Assembly (NCBI GenBank): GCA_002476905.1
Contig: DLND01000007.1
Location: 22,835-34,374, forward strand
DNA length: 11,540 nucleotides
From: Flavobacteriales bacterium UBA7519
Lineage (GTDB): Bacteria > Bacteroidota > Bacteroidia > Flavobacteriales > Weeksellaceae
Reading direction: 5' to 3'
Position 1 is the stretch's first letter. Every line of letters begins with the position of its first letter. Below, in pieces: positions 1-7,675 of this stretch. The notes below the pieces were generated by a model that was not told where the DNA came from, did not search any database, and saw only the letters and a program-made list of their open reading frames with translations. The position numbers and the translations under genes are program-made.

Positions 1-2887
1 CTTTGTTCACAGGATTCGGGAAGATGTTGAATGTTGCTTTTTCGTTATTTGCACCACCGGTACCTAAAGTTGGAGAAAGCGCTACTTCGTACATTGATAA
101 GGTTCCGCTGATTTCGTTGGCCACAACCACATAGCCTTTTCCTGTTGCAGAGTTTGCCGGAGCGATGTAAGTGATTCCTTCCGGACCGTTGTCGCCACCA
201 AAAGCTGATGTCATTCTAGAATGTTTGTAATCTGTAAATGTTACATTATTTGGGTCAGTTACGTTGTAAACCATTACACCACCTGTTCTTTCCAGAGTGA
301 TGAAAGCGAAAGTCTGTCCACTGATATTGGCTAATGTCACACCTTCTGGTTCTGGTCCTTTTGCACGGCTTCTGGATTTGATTCCATTCGCTTCGTTATC
401 CGCATTGAAAATCAAAGGATGATTAGCTGCAATATATCTTTCAAACTGGTCGCCACTGTCATAAACAATCGCTTTTGTATCAGCATTGAAAATAGAGAAA
501 GACCTTGCTCTCAAAGCATTGATTTCCTCAAAATCAGAATTCGAGTCCATATTTCCGTTTACATTTGTTACTCTGAATCTTCCTAAGTTTTGAGAAGCTT
601 TTAGAATTGAGGAATTAGGGAAATTATTTGGATTTAGTACAAAACCATTAGCTCCAACAGTAGTTCTCTCGCTGAAACCTCCCAAATCTTTTTCATCACC
701 TTCGTTAGCTGTCACCAGATAATTGGTATTTCCGATTTTGAAAGAAGCCATCGCATCCGGATTATAGTAAGCTTTTACAGGCCAGTTTGCAATCAGGACT
801 TCGCCGTTATTGTCAGAGGCGTCAAAACCATTTCCTGGCAGATTCATATCTTTTTTGCCTAATCCCCAGATGTTTCCTAAAGTATTAGTTGTAAGGTCAA
901 CCTCAATAATACCATTGTTTTCCTGACAAGAAACCCAAGCTTTCTGGCTGTCTGAGCTGATAGCAATATATTCTGGTTCCAAGTCCTGAGCTAATGTGCT
1001 CGTTGATTTAACCTTTCTTCCGCCTGAAGCAAAGAATGCCGCTTCCTGAGTGTTGTAGCCTGCAAAAGAAAGTGTGGTTACATTAGACTGAGAAATATTA
1101 GCAACTCCTGCTGAGATATCAATAATGCTGATAGAACCTTCCGGGTCAACCGTGTAAGCATCATTTGGTTCGCCCTCGTTGGCGGTCATTACTTTGTTGC
1201 CGTCTGGTGTGAAAGTTACCATATCCGGTAAAACACCAACCGTTAATTGTTTCTGGAAATTTCCATTAGTATCAAAGAAAACAACAGAGCCATTGCTTTG
1301 AGCGTCTGTTCCATTAGGAGATGCAACGGCAAGAATGCCATTTTTCACAGCGATACTTGTGATTCCTCCGTAAGGTTTCATATCAACTGTTTTGATAACC
1401 GTCGGTGTTGTTGGATTTGAGAAATCAATGATATCGAAAACGTCTGTTATAGAACTGATTGTAAATAATCTTTGGGTCTGTGGGTCGTGAACAACAATCT
1501 CTGTAGAGCTGTTTCCATTACTGGAAGGGTCAAAACTTCCGATGTAATTTAAAGTGATTTGGTTTGATGGCGCTGGCGCAGGTTTATCATTGTCAATAAT
1601 ATAAACGGTAGAAGAAGTATTTCCCGAAATCGTAGTACCAACAGGATTTTCAAGACTTAAAACAAAATATTCTGCTTGTTGCTCTAATGTAGCATCATCA
1701 ACGATTGGGATGTTGACATTATAAGTTGAAGTTCCAGGAACGACATTAATCGTTTCAGAAGCAAATGTATAATCATTGCTATCTGCAGTTCCGAAAGTTG
1801 GTTTTGCTAACAAATTAACTGTCGCATTAGAAGGATTATTTACATTGATTTTGAATGCCAAAGTTCCTGCATTTTCATCCACTTTAATCAAAGTTTTGTC
1901 TAATGAAATACTCGTTCCCGCCGTTGTGAAAGTTGATGAGGTTGAAGTTTTAACAGCGTTGTCACTTTCGTCTTCAATTACATTTGGTTTTAAAGCCAAA
2001 TAATAAGTTTGATTAGGAATTAATCCACCAGTTGGAATCACTGTGATTTGATTATTAGCAAATGTTGTTGTGAAAGGAACTGTGTTTCCAGAAGCGTTAT
2101 TTAATTTTAATTCAACAAGATTCTGAGCATTAGCAGAAGTAATAGGAGAATTGTCAATCAACCTTACATTCTCATTGAATTTGATTGTAGGATTAACAGT
2201 TGTAGAAGCGGTGTTAACATTATTCGCAGGCGAATAAGTTACAGTTGGAGCAGTTGTGTCTATTCCTCCAATTGCATCAGCATCTACTGTAAAATTGTCA
2301 AATCTGTTATTCCCGACTATTCCACCAGCACCTTGAGTGAACTGAACTTTAAGTTTGAAATTAGGATTGTTGGCAACACCTGCAATTCCTGAAAAATCAA
2401 AAGTAATCAACTCTGGATTTTCATCTTTTGAAACAACAGTTTTATAGTCAATGAAAGTCGTTCCGTCCAAAGAGTAAGTCCAAACTTGATTTCCTGGTCC
2501 AGAGCCAGACCTTCTTGTTGAGAACTTCACCACAACATTGTTATAACCTGTAGTTGGTAAAGAAAATTGGATGTTTCCGTTAATTGGATAATTGTATCTC
2601 AAATGCGTTCCAGATGCGTCACCGTTTCTTGCATTCAGATTATTTACATTGAAGTTTTGTCCCGTTCCGTTGGCAAATGCAATGTACGTAAATGGCTCAT
2701 CTGTTCCTGTTTGCAACGCATTGATGACACCATTCTGCATCGCAGCAGAAGTAGAAGGTTTTGTGATAGCTTGCACAGAAGTACTATCGTTGAAGTTCCA
2801 GTAATGAATTAATGTTTGTGCCTTAGTTGTACTAAAAAACATAGCAGCAATCGGCAAAAGACCTTTCAAAAGGTAGTTGTTTTTCAT
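1..2887 (-). CDS. Secreted choice-of-anchor I family protein with Ig-like and Calx-beta domains and T9SS sorting domain (partial)
   Basis: The reading frame is open from the ATG at 2887-2885 to the window edge, giving 962 complete codons without a stop. Residues 1-23 form a signal peptide (MKNNYLLKGLLPIAAMFF, cleavage near KA-QT). Residues 25-205 are an all-beta region beginning LIHYWNFND. Residues 210-320 look like an Ig-like (Big_5-type) domain starting TAPTVTYSPANN. Residues 322-430 look like a Calx-beta domain (VDENAGTLAF near its start, YFVLSLENP and IDND at its end). Residues 440-945 match the choice-of-anchor I type, a propeller-like region with repeated TANEGE/TANEGD motifs near 568 and 726 and a GPEPEGVT motif. 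The T9SS type A sorting domain begins NIFPNPVNK at 954-962 and continues outside the window. The protein should be exported and then surface-attached or released by the type IX system. Its substrate is unknown; choice-of-anchor I domains also occur in phosphatase-like surface proteins, which is only a hint. It lies 189 bases downstream of the ppx stop, with no clear promoter or terminator between them. Confidence 0.88.
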   Translation of the reverse strand, partial: MKNNYLLKGLLPIAAMFFSTTKAQTLIHYWNFNDSTSVQAITKPSTSAAMQNGVINALQTGTDEPFTYIAFANGTGQNFNVNNLNARNGDASGTHLRYNYPINGNIQFSLPTTGYNNVVVKFSTRRSGSGPGNQVWTYSLDGTTFIDYKTVVSKDENPELITFDFSGIAGVANNPNFKLKVQFTQGAGGIVGNNRFDNFTVDADAIGGIDTTAPTVTYSPANNVNTASTTVNPTIKFNENVRLIDNSPITSANAQNLVELKLNNASGNTVPFTTTFANNQITVIPTGGLIPNQTYYLALKPNVIEDESDNAVKTSTSSTFTTAGTSISLDKTLIKVDENAGTLAFKINVNNPSNATVNLLAKPTFGTADSNDYTFASETINVVPGTSTYNVNIPIVDDATLEQQAEYFVLSLENPVGTTISGNTSSTVYIIDNDKPAPAPSNQITLNYIGSFDPSSNGNSSTEIVVHDPQTQRLFTISSITDVFDIIDFSNPTTPTVIKTVDMKPYGGITSIAVKNGILAVASPNGTDAQSNGSVVFFDTNGNFQKQLTVGVLPDMVTFTPDGNKVMTANEGEPNDAYTVDPEGSISIIDISAGVANISQSNVTTLSFAGYNTQEAAFFASGGRKVKSTSTLAQDLEPEYIAISSDSQKAWVSCQENNGIIEVDLTTNTLGNIWGLGKKDMNLPGNGFDASDNNGEVLIANWPVKAYYNPDAMASFKIGNTNYLVTANEGDEKDLGGFSERTTVGANGFVLNPNNFPNSSILKASQNLGRFRVTNVNGNMDSNSDFEEINALRARSFSIFNADTKAIVYDSGDQFERYIAANHPLIFNADNEANGIKSRSRAKGPEPEGVTLANISGQTFAFITLERTGGVMVYNVTDPNNVTFTDYKHSRMTSAFGGDNGPEGITYIAPANSATGKGYVVVANEISGTLSMYEVALSPTLGTGGANNEKATFNIFPNPVNK

Positions 2888-3076
2888 TTTTACTTTTATT
2901 TAGATTTGCGTAAAGATGAAACATTATCCTCTTCGGGTACTTTAAATCAATTTTAATTAATATTTAATAAAGTTTGTGATAGTGGGTGTTTTCGGGAAGA
3001 TTTGAAATGAAAATTAATCCAGAATTATTATTAATATAACTGAGTCTAGATGTAATTTTTTGCAATTTAGATGTCC

Positions 3077-3961
3077 TTATTTTTTGTCGATAAGTGACGT
3101 GTAAATATTATGTATCAACCCATCTGCCACAGAGATCTTCGGAACATAAATATTTTTGATTTCTGCCCACGTCATAACATTATTGAAAATTTGTAAAGCA
3201 GGGACGATTACATCTGCGCGGTCTTCTCGGAATTGGTAAAGGTGCATCCGCTCTTCTACAGACAGATTCTGCATTTCCTTCAGGTATTTTTTGATGACGG
3301 AAACGGGCATTGGTTTGCCGTCTTTAGTTTTGCTCAGTGAAAATATTTTGTTGATGTTACCGCCTGAACCTATTGCTACGACAGGTTTTTTATTTTTGAT
3401 TTTATCTTTGATTTCCTCTTTCATCTCATCCCAGGCAGATTGAGAAACCAATCCATTCAGTAATCTTATGGTTCCGATGTTGAAAGAATGCTCATATTTC
3501 ATTTTATTATTCTCATAAAAAGTGAGTTCCGTAGATCCGCCGCCAACATCGACATAGAGATAAGCAAAATCTTTGTCAAGACCTTCTGCGACGTGGTTTT
3601 CATAAATCAACGTCGCTTCTTCGTCTCCTGAAATGATTTCTATATTGATGTCTGCTTGTTCTCTAACGATGTCAATAATTTCCTGACCATTTTTCGCATC
3701 GCGCATGGCACTTGTTGCGCAAGCACGATAATGTTCTACTTTGTACATTGCCATCAACTGACTGAAAATCTTCATAGTACTAATGACCATTTGTTTCCGT
3801 TCTTCTCCTATTTCGCCTTTGCTGAAGACATCCATACCCAGTCTCAGAGGAATTCTCAGGAGATTCAGTTTCGTGAATTCAACTTTTCCTTTAGACTCTT
3901 TTACTTCATTGATGAGCAGTCTGGCGGCATTACTACCGATGTCTATAGCGGCGATGATCAT
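3077..3961 (-). CDS. ppx: Ppx/GppA-family exopolyphosphatase (short, two-domain form)
   Basis: This 294-residue protein has the ASKHA fold signatures of the Ppx/GppA family, which removes terminal phosphate from inorganic polyphosphate (Ppx) or hydrolyses pppGpp (GppA). Visible motifs are DIGSNAARLL at 7-16 (phosphate-1 loop), ATSAMRDAKNG at 82-92, SGDEEATLIY at 111-120 with the expected catalytic glutamate, DVGGGSTEL at 138-146 (phosphate-2 loop) and a later IGSGGNINKI block. It matches only the two N-terminal domains. The E. coli enzyme is about 510 residues and carries extra C-terminal HD-like domains that are absent here, as is common for short family members. It starts 39 bases after the ppk1 stop on the same strand, so the two are very likely cotranscribed, and this favours polyphosphate as the substrate. 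The sequence alone cannot separate Ppx from GppA activity. No stem-loop terminator is visible downstream. Confidence 0.9.
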   Translation of the reverse strand: MIIAAIDIGSNAARLLINEVKESKGKVEFTKLNLLRIPLRLGMDVFSKGEIGEERKQMVISTMKIFSQLMAMYKVEHYRACATSAMRDAKNGQEIIDIVREQADINIEIISGDEEATLIYENHVAEGLDKDFAYLYVDVGGGSTELTFYENNKMKYEHSFNIGTIRLLNGLVSQSAWDEMKEEIKDKIKNKKPVVAIGSGGNINKIFSLSKTKDGKPMPVSVIKKYLKEMQNLSVEERMHLYQFREDRADVIVPALQIFNNVMTWAEIKNIYVPKISVADGLIHNIYTSLIDKK

Positions 3962-4000
3962 TGTCTGGTGTGAATTAAAATATAAATTTAAAGTAAATTC

Positions 4001-6070
4001 CTAATACTTCTGATTTTTTAAATAATTATAGATTTCTATTTGGGAGCGTATTTTCTTGTTTTTGTCAGATTCTACATATTCATTCCGCATATTCTTATCC
4101 AGAATCCGGGCTTTTACATTGTCCTGCAACTGGATTTCTAGCAGTTCTTTCAGTTCTTTTTTTAGATTTTTCTGCAAGATTGGTGTCGCAGCTTCTATTC
4201 TGTAGTCCAGGTTTCTGGTCATCCAATCAGCAGAGGAGATGTACATATTTTCTGCTCCTTTGTTATAGAAATACATCACTCTGGCATGTTCCAGATACTC
4301 ATCCACAATACTGACAGCGTAGAATTTTTTCTTAAAATGTTTCTGATTTACGGCGCAGAAAATCCCACGCACAATCATCTTCGTTTCAACGCCTGCATCG
4401 GCGGCTTCATAAATTTTAAGAATCAATGTTTTATCACTAAGAGAATTAACTTTGATAATCATCTCTGCTTTGCGCCCTGCTTTGGCCTCTTCTATTTCTT
4501 TATCAATGTGAGCAATGATTTTTTCACGCATAAAAACCGGACAAACCATCAAGCTTTTACAACTTTTCAAAGCGATAGTCGGGTCAACTTTTGGTTTGTT
4601 AAGCGCAAGAAAAACTTTATTAATGTCGGCCATTATTGCACGATTTGAAGTCATCAGTAAATGATCTCCATATATTTTGGCAGTTTTCTCATTAAAGTTT
4701 CCTGTACTTACAAAACCATACTGAATTGTTCTGTTATTGACTCTCTTCTTAATAACGCATAGTTTGGCGTGCACTTTTTTATTCGGAATCCCGAGAAGTA
4801 CTTTTACACCTTCCACTTCCAATCTTTCCTTCCATTGCAGATTATTTTCTTCATCAAATCTCGCTCTCAGTTCCAGCATTACGGTGACATCTTTTCCGTT
4901 TCTGACAGCGTTAATCAAAGTGTTAACTATTTTTGAGCTGGGCGCTAGCCTGTACGCCGTAATCTGAATCGATTTGACATCCGGATCCATTGCTGACTCT
5001 CTCAATAAATCAATAACTGAATCATAAGAATGATAGGGAAAGGTAAGCAAAACATCTTTCTTGATGATGACATCTGTTACTCTTTGTTTCTTGGCAAATT
5101 CTGGGTGGGTGAAGGATGTTCTTTCAACAGGTTTTTGATAAGCTTTAAAAACATCAGGAAAATCCATAAAATGTCTGAAGTTATGAATCTTTTGTCCAGG
5201 AATAATACTATCTTTTTTTGTTAAATTTAATTTCTTGATGAGGAATTCCAGTAGGGCTTTATCAATCTCTTTATCGAAGACAAAACGTGTAGGTTTCCCT
5301 TTTCGTCGGCTTTTAATTCCTTTTTCGATTTTATCTGCTAAGGGTGTTTTGATGTCATTATCGAGGTCAAATTCTGCATCTTTTGTCACTTTAAAACAAT
5401 GCGCTCTAAAATCATCATAACCAAAATAGGAGAAAATATACGGAAGATTATAAATAATGACATCTTCCAAAAGCATCACATCCTTTTGTTCTTTATCTTC
5501 CGTTGGTAACAAAACAAATCTTCCATTAGCAGTCACCGGAACTTCGATAAAAGCATATTGACTTTCGTATTGCCATTCTTTTCTTCGCATCGCTACACCA
5601 ATGAAGAGACTTTTTTCCCGAAGATAAGGCATTGGTTTGTTGTCATGAAGCAAAATCGGAATGACGTTTGACTCCACTTCTTCATCAAAATATTTGACAA
5701 CAAATTCTTTTTGTTCTGCTGTCAGATGATTATGGTCTTTGATGAAAACTTTTTCTTTCGCCATTTCACGCTGGACATCCTTCCACGTTTTGTCAAAATC
5801 TTCTTGTTGATGAATAACCAATTTGTTGATTTTCTGAAGAATTTTGGAAGGCGCATCGTAGAAAGATTCGGCAACAAGCTTTTGTTTAAAGTCCATTGCG
5901 CGTTTCAATCCTGCAACTCTTACACGGAAAAACTCATCCAAATTATTGGAAAAAATTCCTAAAAAACGAATTCTGAGATGTATCGGCACGCTTTTGTCCA
6001 TCGCTTCCTGTAAAACTCTGGCGTTAAAAGCTAGCCAAGTGATATCGCGCGGATTAAATTGTTGTGGCAT
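4001..6070 (-). CDS. ppk1: Polyphosphate kinase 1
   Basis: The enzyme reversibly transfers the gamma phosphate of ATP to a growing polyphosphate chain through a phosphohistidine. From the ATG at 6070 the protein has 689 residues, close to E. coli PPK (about 688). The domain order is normal: N-terminal (NPRDITWLAFNARVLQEA, then FLGIFSNNLDEFFRVRVAG), a middle domain to about 310, and two phospholipase D-like C-terminal domains. The autophosphorylated histidine is in KVHAKLC (H434, E. coli H435), and a second conserved histidine is in LEHARV (H595, E. coli H592). STGNFNEKTA and ISSADWMTRNLDYRIE are also present. The residue equivalent to E. coli H454 is phenylalanine (QYGFVSTGNFNE). An in-frame ATG at 6109 would add 13 residues (MNFRNFEIIKTPI) that I do not recognise from the family; the 6070 start gives the usual length and residue numbering. 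It is the first gene of a likely ppk1-ppx unit. No convincing promoter was found in 6110-6305. Confidence 0.95.
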   Translation of the reverse strand: MPQQFNPRDITWLAFNARVLQEAMDKSVPIHLRIRFLGIFSNNLDEFFRVRVAGLKRAMDFKQKLVAESFYDAPSKILQKINKLVIHQQEDFDKTWKDVQREMAKEKVFIKDHNHLTAEQKEFVVKYFDEEVESNVIPILLHDNKPMPYLREKSLFIGVAMRRKEWQYESQYAFIEVPVTANGRFVLLPTEDKEQKDVMLLEDVIIYNLPYIFSYFGYDDFRAHCFKVTKDAEFDLDNDIKTPLADKIEKGIKSRRKGKPTRFVFDKEIDKALLEFLIKKLNLTKKDSIIPGQKIHNFRHFMDFPDVFKAYQKPVERTSFTHPEFAKKQRVTDVIIKKDVLLTFPYHSYDSVIDLLRESAMDPDVKSIQITAYRLAPSSKIVNTLINAVRNGKDVTVMLELRARFDEENNLQWKERLEVEGVKVLLGIPNKKVHAKLCVIKKRVNNRTIQYGFVSTGNFNEKTAKIYGDHLLMTSNRAIMADINKVFLALNKPKVDPTIALKSCKSLMVCPVFMREKIIAHIDKEIEEAKAGRKAEMIIKVNSLSDKTLILKIYEAADAGVETKMIVRGIFCAVNQKHFKKKFYAVSIVDEYLEHARVMYFYNKGAENMYISSADWMTRNLDYRIEAATPILQKNLKKELKELLEIQLQDNVKARILDKNMRNEYVESDKNKKIRSQIEIYNYLKNQKY

Positions 6071-6270
6071 TATCGGGGTTTTGATGATCTCAAAATTACG
6101 AAAATTCATTGTATTAATTTGGGTTCGAAAACTACAATCTTAATGGGATTATTAATGTTTCGAGAATGTCAATTAAATTTTAAATACTGTGTAAAGACAT
6201 TATTATAAATCCTTAAATAAATTTATTTTAAATTTTTAATAAAATCGGATTCTTATTTTTAAAAAATTAA

Positions 6271-6278
6271 TACATTTG
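6271..6278 (+). promoter_or_regulatory. Bacteroidetes-type -7 promoter element (TACATTTG)
   Basis: TACATTTG is an exact match to the TAnnTTTG -7 consensus of the Bacteroidetes housekeeping sigma factor. It lies 27 bases before the ATG of the metalloprotease gene, giving a leader of about 20 bases. The -33 region (around 6250, TTCTTA) lacks a good TTG, so the call rests on the -7 box and its position. Confidence 0.6.
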
Positions 6279-6305
6279 CTTCCCTTTTTTTGAAAATTTA
6301 AAAAT

Positions 6306-7532
6306 ATGAAGAAAATTCTATTAACATTAGTAAGTGTTCTGAGTCTGAGCGCTTACGGACAAAGAACCTGTGGAACAGATAAAAAAATGGCTGAATTTTT
6401 CGTCGCTAATCCGGAAGTTGCTGCAAACAGAACTGCTTTAAAAGATTTTTTAGTCAATAATAAATCTCAACTCAACAGAAAAGCAGGAGTTATTACAATC
6501 CCCGTCGTAGTTCACGTATTGTATTCTAATGCGACAATGAATATTTCTGATGCTCAAATTGCTTCTCAAATGAAAGTGTTAAATGATGACTTTCGAAAAC
6601 TGAATGCAGACTTCAGTACCGCTGTTCCAACAGTCTTTCAAGGTGTCGCAGCCGATATGGAGTTGGCATTTTGCTTAGCTACAAAAAAACCAGATGGCTC
6701 AGCTACTACAGGTATTGAACGTAAATCTGTTGCATCAGGGTTTAATTTTGATGATAATTATTACAAATCTTCGGGATTACCATCGTGGGATACAACAAAA
6801 TATCTTAATATCTGGGTTGGTAATATTAGTGCAGGCTACCTAGGATGGGCTTACCTTCCCGACAATGCAGGCGGTTCAGATGATGGACTTGCTATCGGCT
6901 ATAAATATTTTGGGACTACAGGAACTGTAGTTTCTCCATATAATAAAGGAAGAACTGCAACGCACGAAATTGGACATTATTTTGGACTAAATCATATTTG
7001 GGGCGATGAAGAAGATTCTTGTGGAACTTCATTAGGAGATGATGGTTGTGCAGATACGCCTGCTACAAAAGAGCCTTACTATGGTGCGCCAACTTTTCCT
7101 ACCAATCAATATGCTTGTACAACCACTAGTAATGGTTCTATGTTTATGAACTACATGGATTATGTGAATGATAACAAGATGGCAATGTTCACAAATAATC
7201 AAAAAACCATTACACAAAATACTATGGCTGGGCCAAGAGCAAGTCTATTGAATTCTAATGCTTGTTCTTTTTTAGCTGTTGATGATGTAGAAAAATCAAA
7301 CTCAATCAATGTTTTTCCAAATCCTGCTGTTAATTATATTTCGATCGCTTCTCCTTTAGTTAAAATTAATGAGGTGGAGATTTTTGGTAATGATGGAAGA
7401 TTGGTGAAAAAATCAAACATCAAAAATGAAACAGATAAAATTGATGTGAAAAGTTTTCCAGCTGGAACTTATTATGTGAGAACTTATGATAATGGTAACT
7501 TCATCAAGTCAATGAAATTTATCAAACAATAA
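6306..7532 (+). CDS. Secreted M43-family (pappalysin-like) zinc metalloprotease with T9SS sorting domain
   Basis: This is a 408-residue secreted endopeptidase of the metzincin clan. Residues 1-18 are a signal peptide (MKKILLTLVSVLSLSAYG). The mature N-terminus reads QRTCGTDKK; the cysteine at 22 could serve as a cysteine switch that keeps the proenzyme inactive, which is an inference. A propeptide runs to about residue 58, where ITIPVVVHVLY opens the catalytic domain. The zinc site is HEIGHYFGLNH at 220-230 (H220, H224, H230 as ligands, E221 as the general base), followed by IWGDE. The Met-turn is NYMDY with M284. GDDGCADTP follows the zinc site, as usual in the family. Where many relatives have an acidic-cysteine pair after the Met-turn, this protein has VNDNKM. 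The C-terminus from about 336 (VFPNPAVNY to SMKFIKQ) is a complete T9SS type A sorting domain, so the enzyme should leave the cell by type IX secretion. It has its own promoter and terminator and is divergent from ppk1. The physiological substrate is unknown. Confidence 0.93.
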   Translation: MKKILLTLVSVLSLSAYGQRTCGTDKKMAEFFVANPEVAANRTALKDFLVNNKSQLNRKAGVITIPVVVHVLYSNATMNISDAQIASQMKVLNDDFRKLNADFSTAVPTVFQGVAADMELAFCLATKKPDGSATTGIERKSVASGFNFDDNYYKSSGLPSWDTTKYLNIWVGNISAGYLGWAYLPDNAGGSDDGLAIGYKYFGTTGTVVSPYNKGRTATHEIGHYFGLNHIWGDEEDSCGTSLGDDGCADTPATKEPYYGAPTFPTNQYACTTTSNGSMFMNYMDYVNDNKMAMFTNNQKTITQNTMAGPRASLLNSNACSFLAVDDVEKSNSINVFPNPAVNYISIASPLVKINEVEIFGNDGRLVKKSNIKNETDKIDVKSFPAGTYYVRTYDNGNFIKSMKFIKQ

Positions 7533-7556
7533 ACTAACTAAAATTTGACTGATATG

Positions 7557-7584
7557 AAACTCCGTCCTGTACGGAGTTTTTTTA
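7557..7584 (+). terminator. Intrinsic terminator of the metalloprotease gene
   Basis: A 9-bp stem (AAACTCCGT at 7557-7565 pairing with ACGGAGTTT at 7571-7579) closes a CCTGT loop and runs directly into a T tract. It starts 24 bases after the metalloprotease stop and separates that gene from dnaK. Confidence 0.85.
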
Positions 7585-7595
7585 TTAATGACAAT

Positions 7596-7612
7596 TTGGC
7601 ACTTTTTATGCT
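7596..7612 (+). promoter_or_regulatory. Promoter region of dnaK with a sigma-54-like -24/-12 element
   Basis: TTGGCAC-TTTTT-ATGCT has the invariant GG (7598-7599) and GC (7610-7611) of sigma-54 promoters at the required 10-base separation, plus the full TGGCAC half. It differs from the YTGGCACGRNNNTTGCW consensus at three informative positions. Transcription would begin near 7623, about 50 bases before the dnaK ATG. The same DNA could instead be a housekeeping promoter: TTTG at 7595-7598, an 18-base spacer, then TATAAATG at 7617-7624, which matches TAnnTTTG only partly. The location as the dnaK promoter is likely; the sigma factor is uncertain. Confidence 0.45.
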
Positions 7613-7675
7613 GTGGTATAAATGTTGAAGAATGCAAAGTGTAATAATTTTTAATAAAAAAAAATAACATATAAT

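Noticed and set aside
1776..2812. Plus-strand open frames of 70-81 codons inside the choice-of-anchor I gene
   Set aside because: They are shadows of a continuous 962-codon minus-strand reading frame with clear domains and signal peptide.
2888..3076. Possible terminator or promoter between ppx and the choice-of-anchor I gene
   Set aside because: No stem-loop with a T run and no -33/-7 pair with acceptable spacing were found on the minus strand; TAAAATTG at 2955-2948 lacks a partner element.
3704..3722. TGGCAC followed by TTGC inside ppx, resembling a sigma-54 site
   Set aside because: The spacing between GG and GC is 8 bases instead of 10, and it is inside a coding sequence on the opposite strand.
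6171..6250. AT-rich palindromes such as AAATAAATTTATTT between ppk1 and the metalloprotease gene
   Set aside because: Expected by chance at this base composition; no T-tract terminator or recognised operator is formed.
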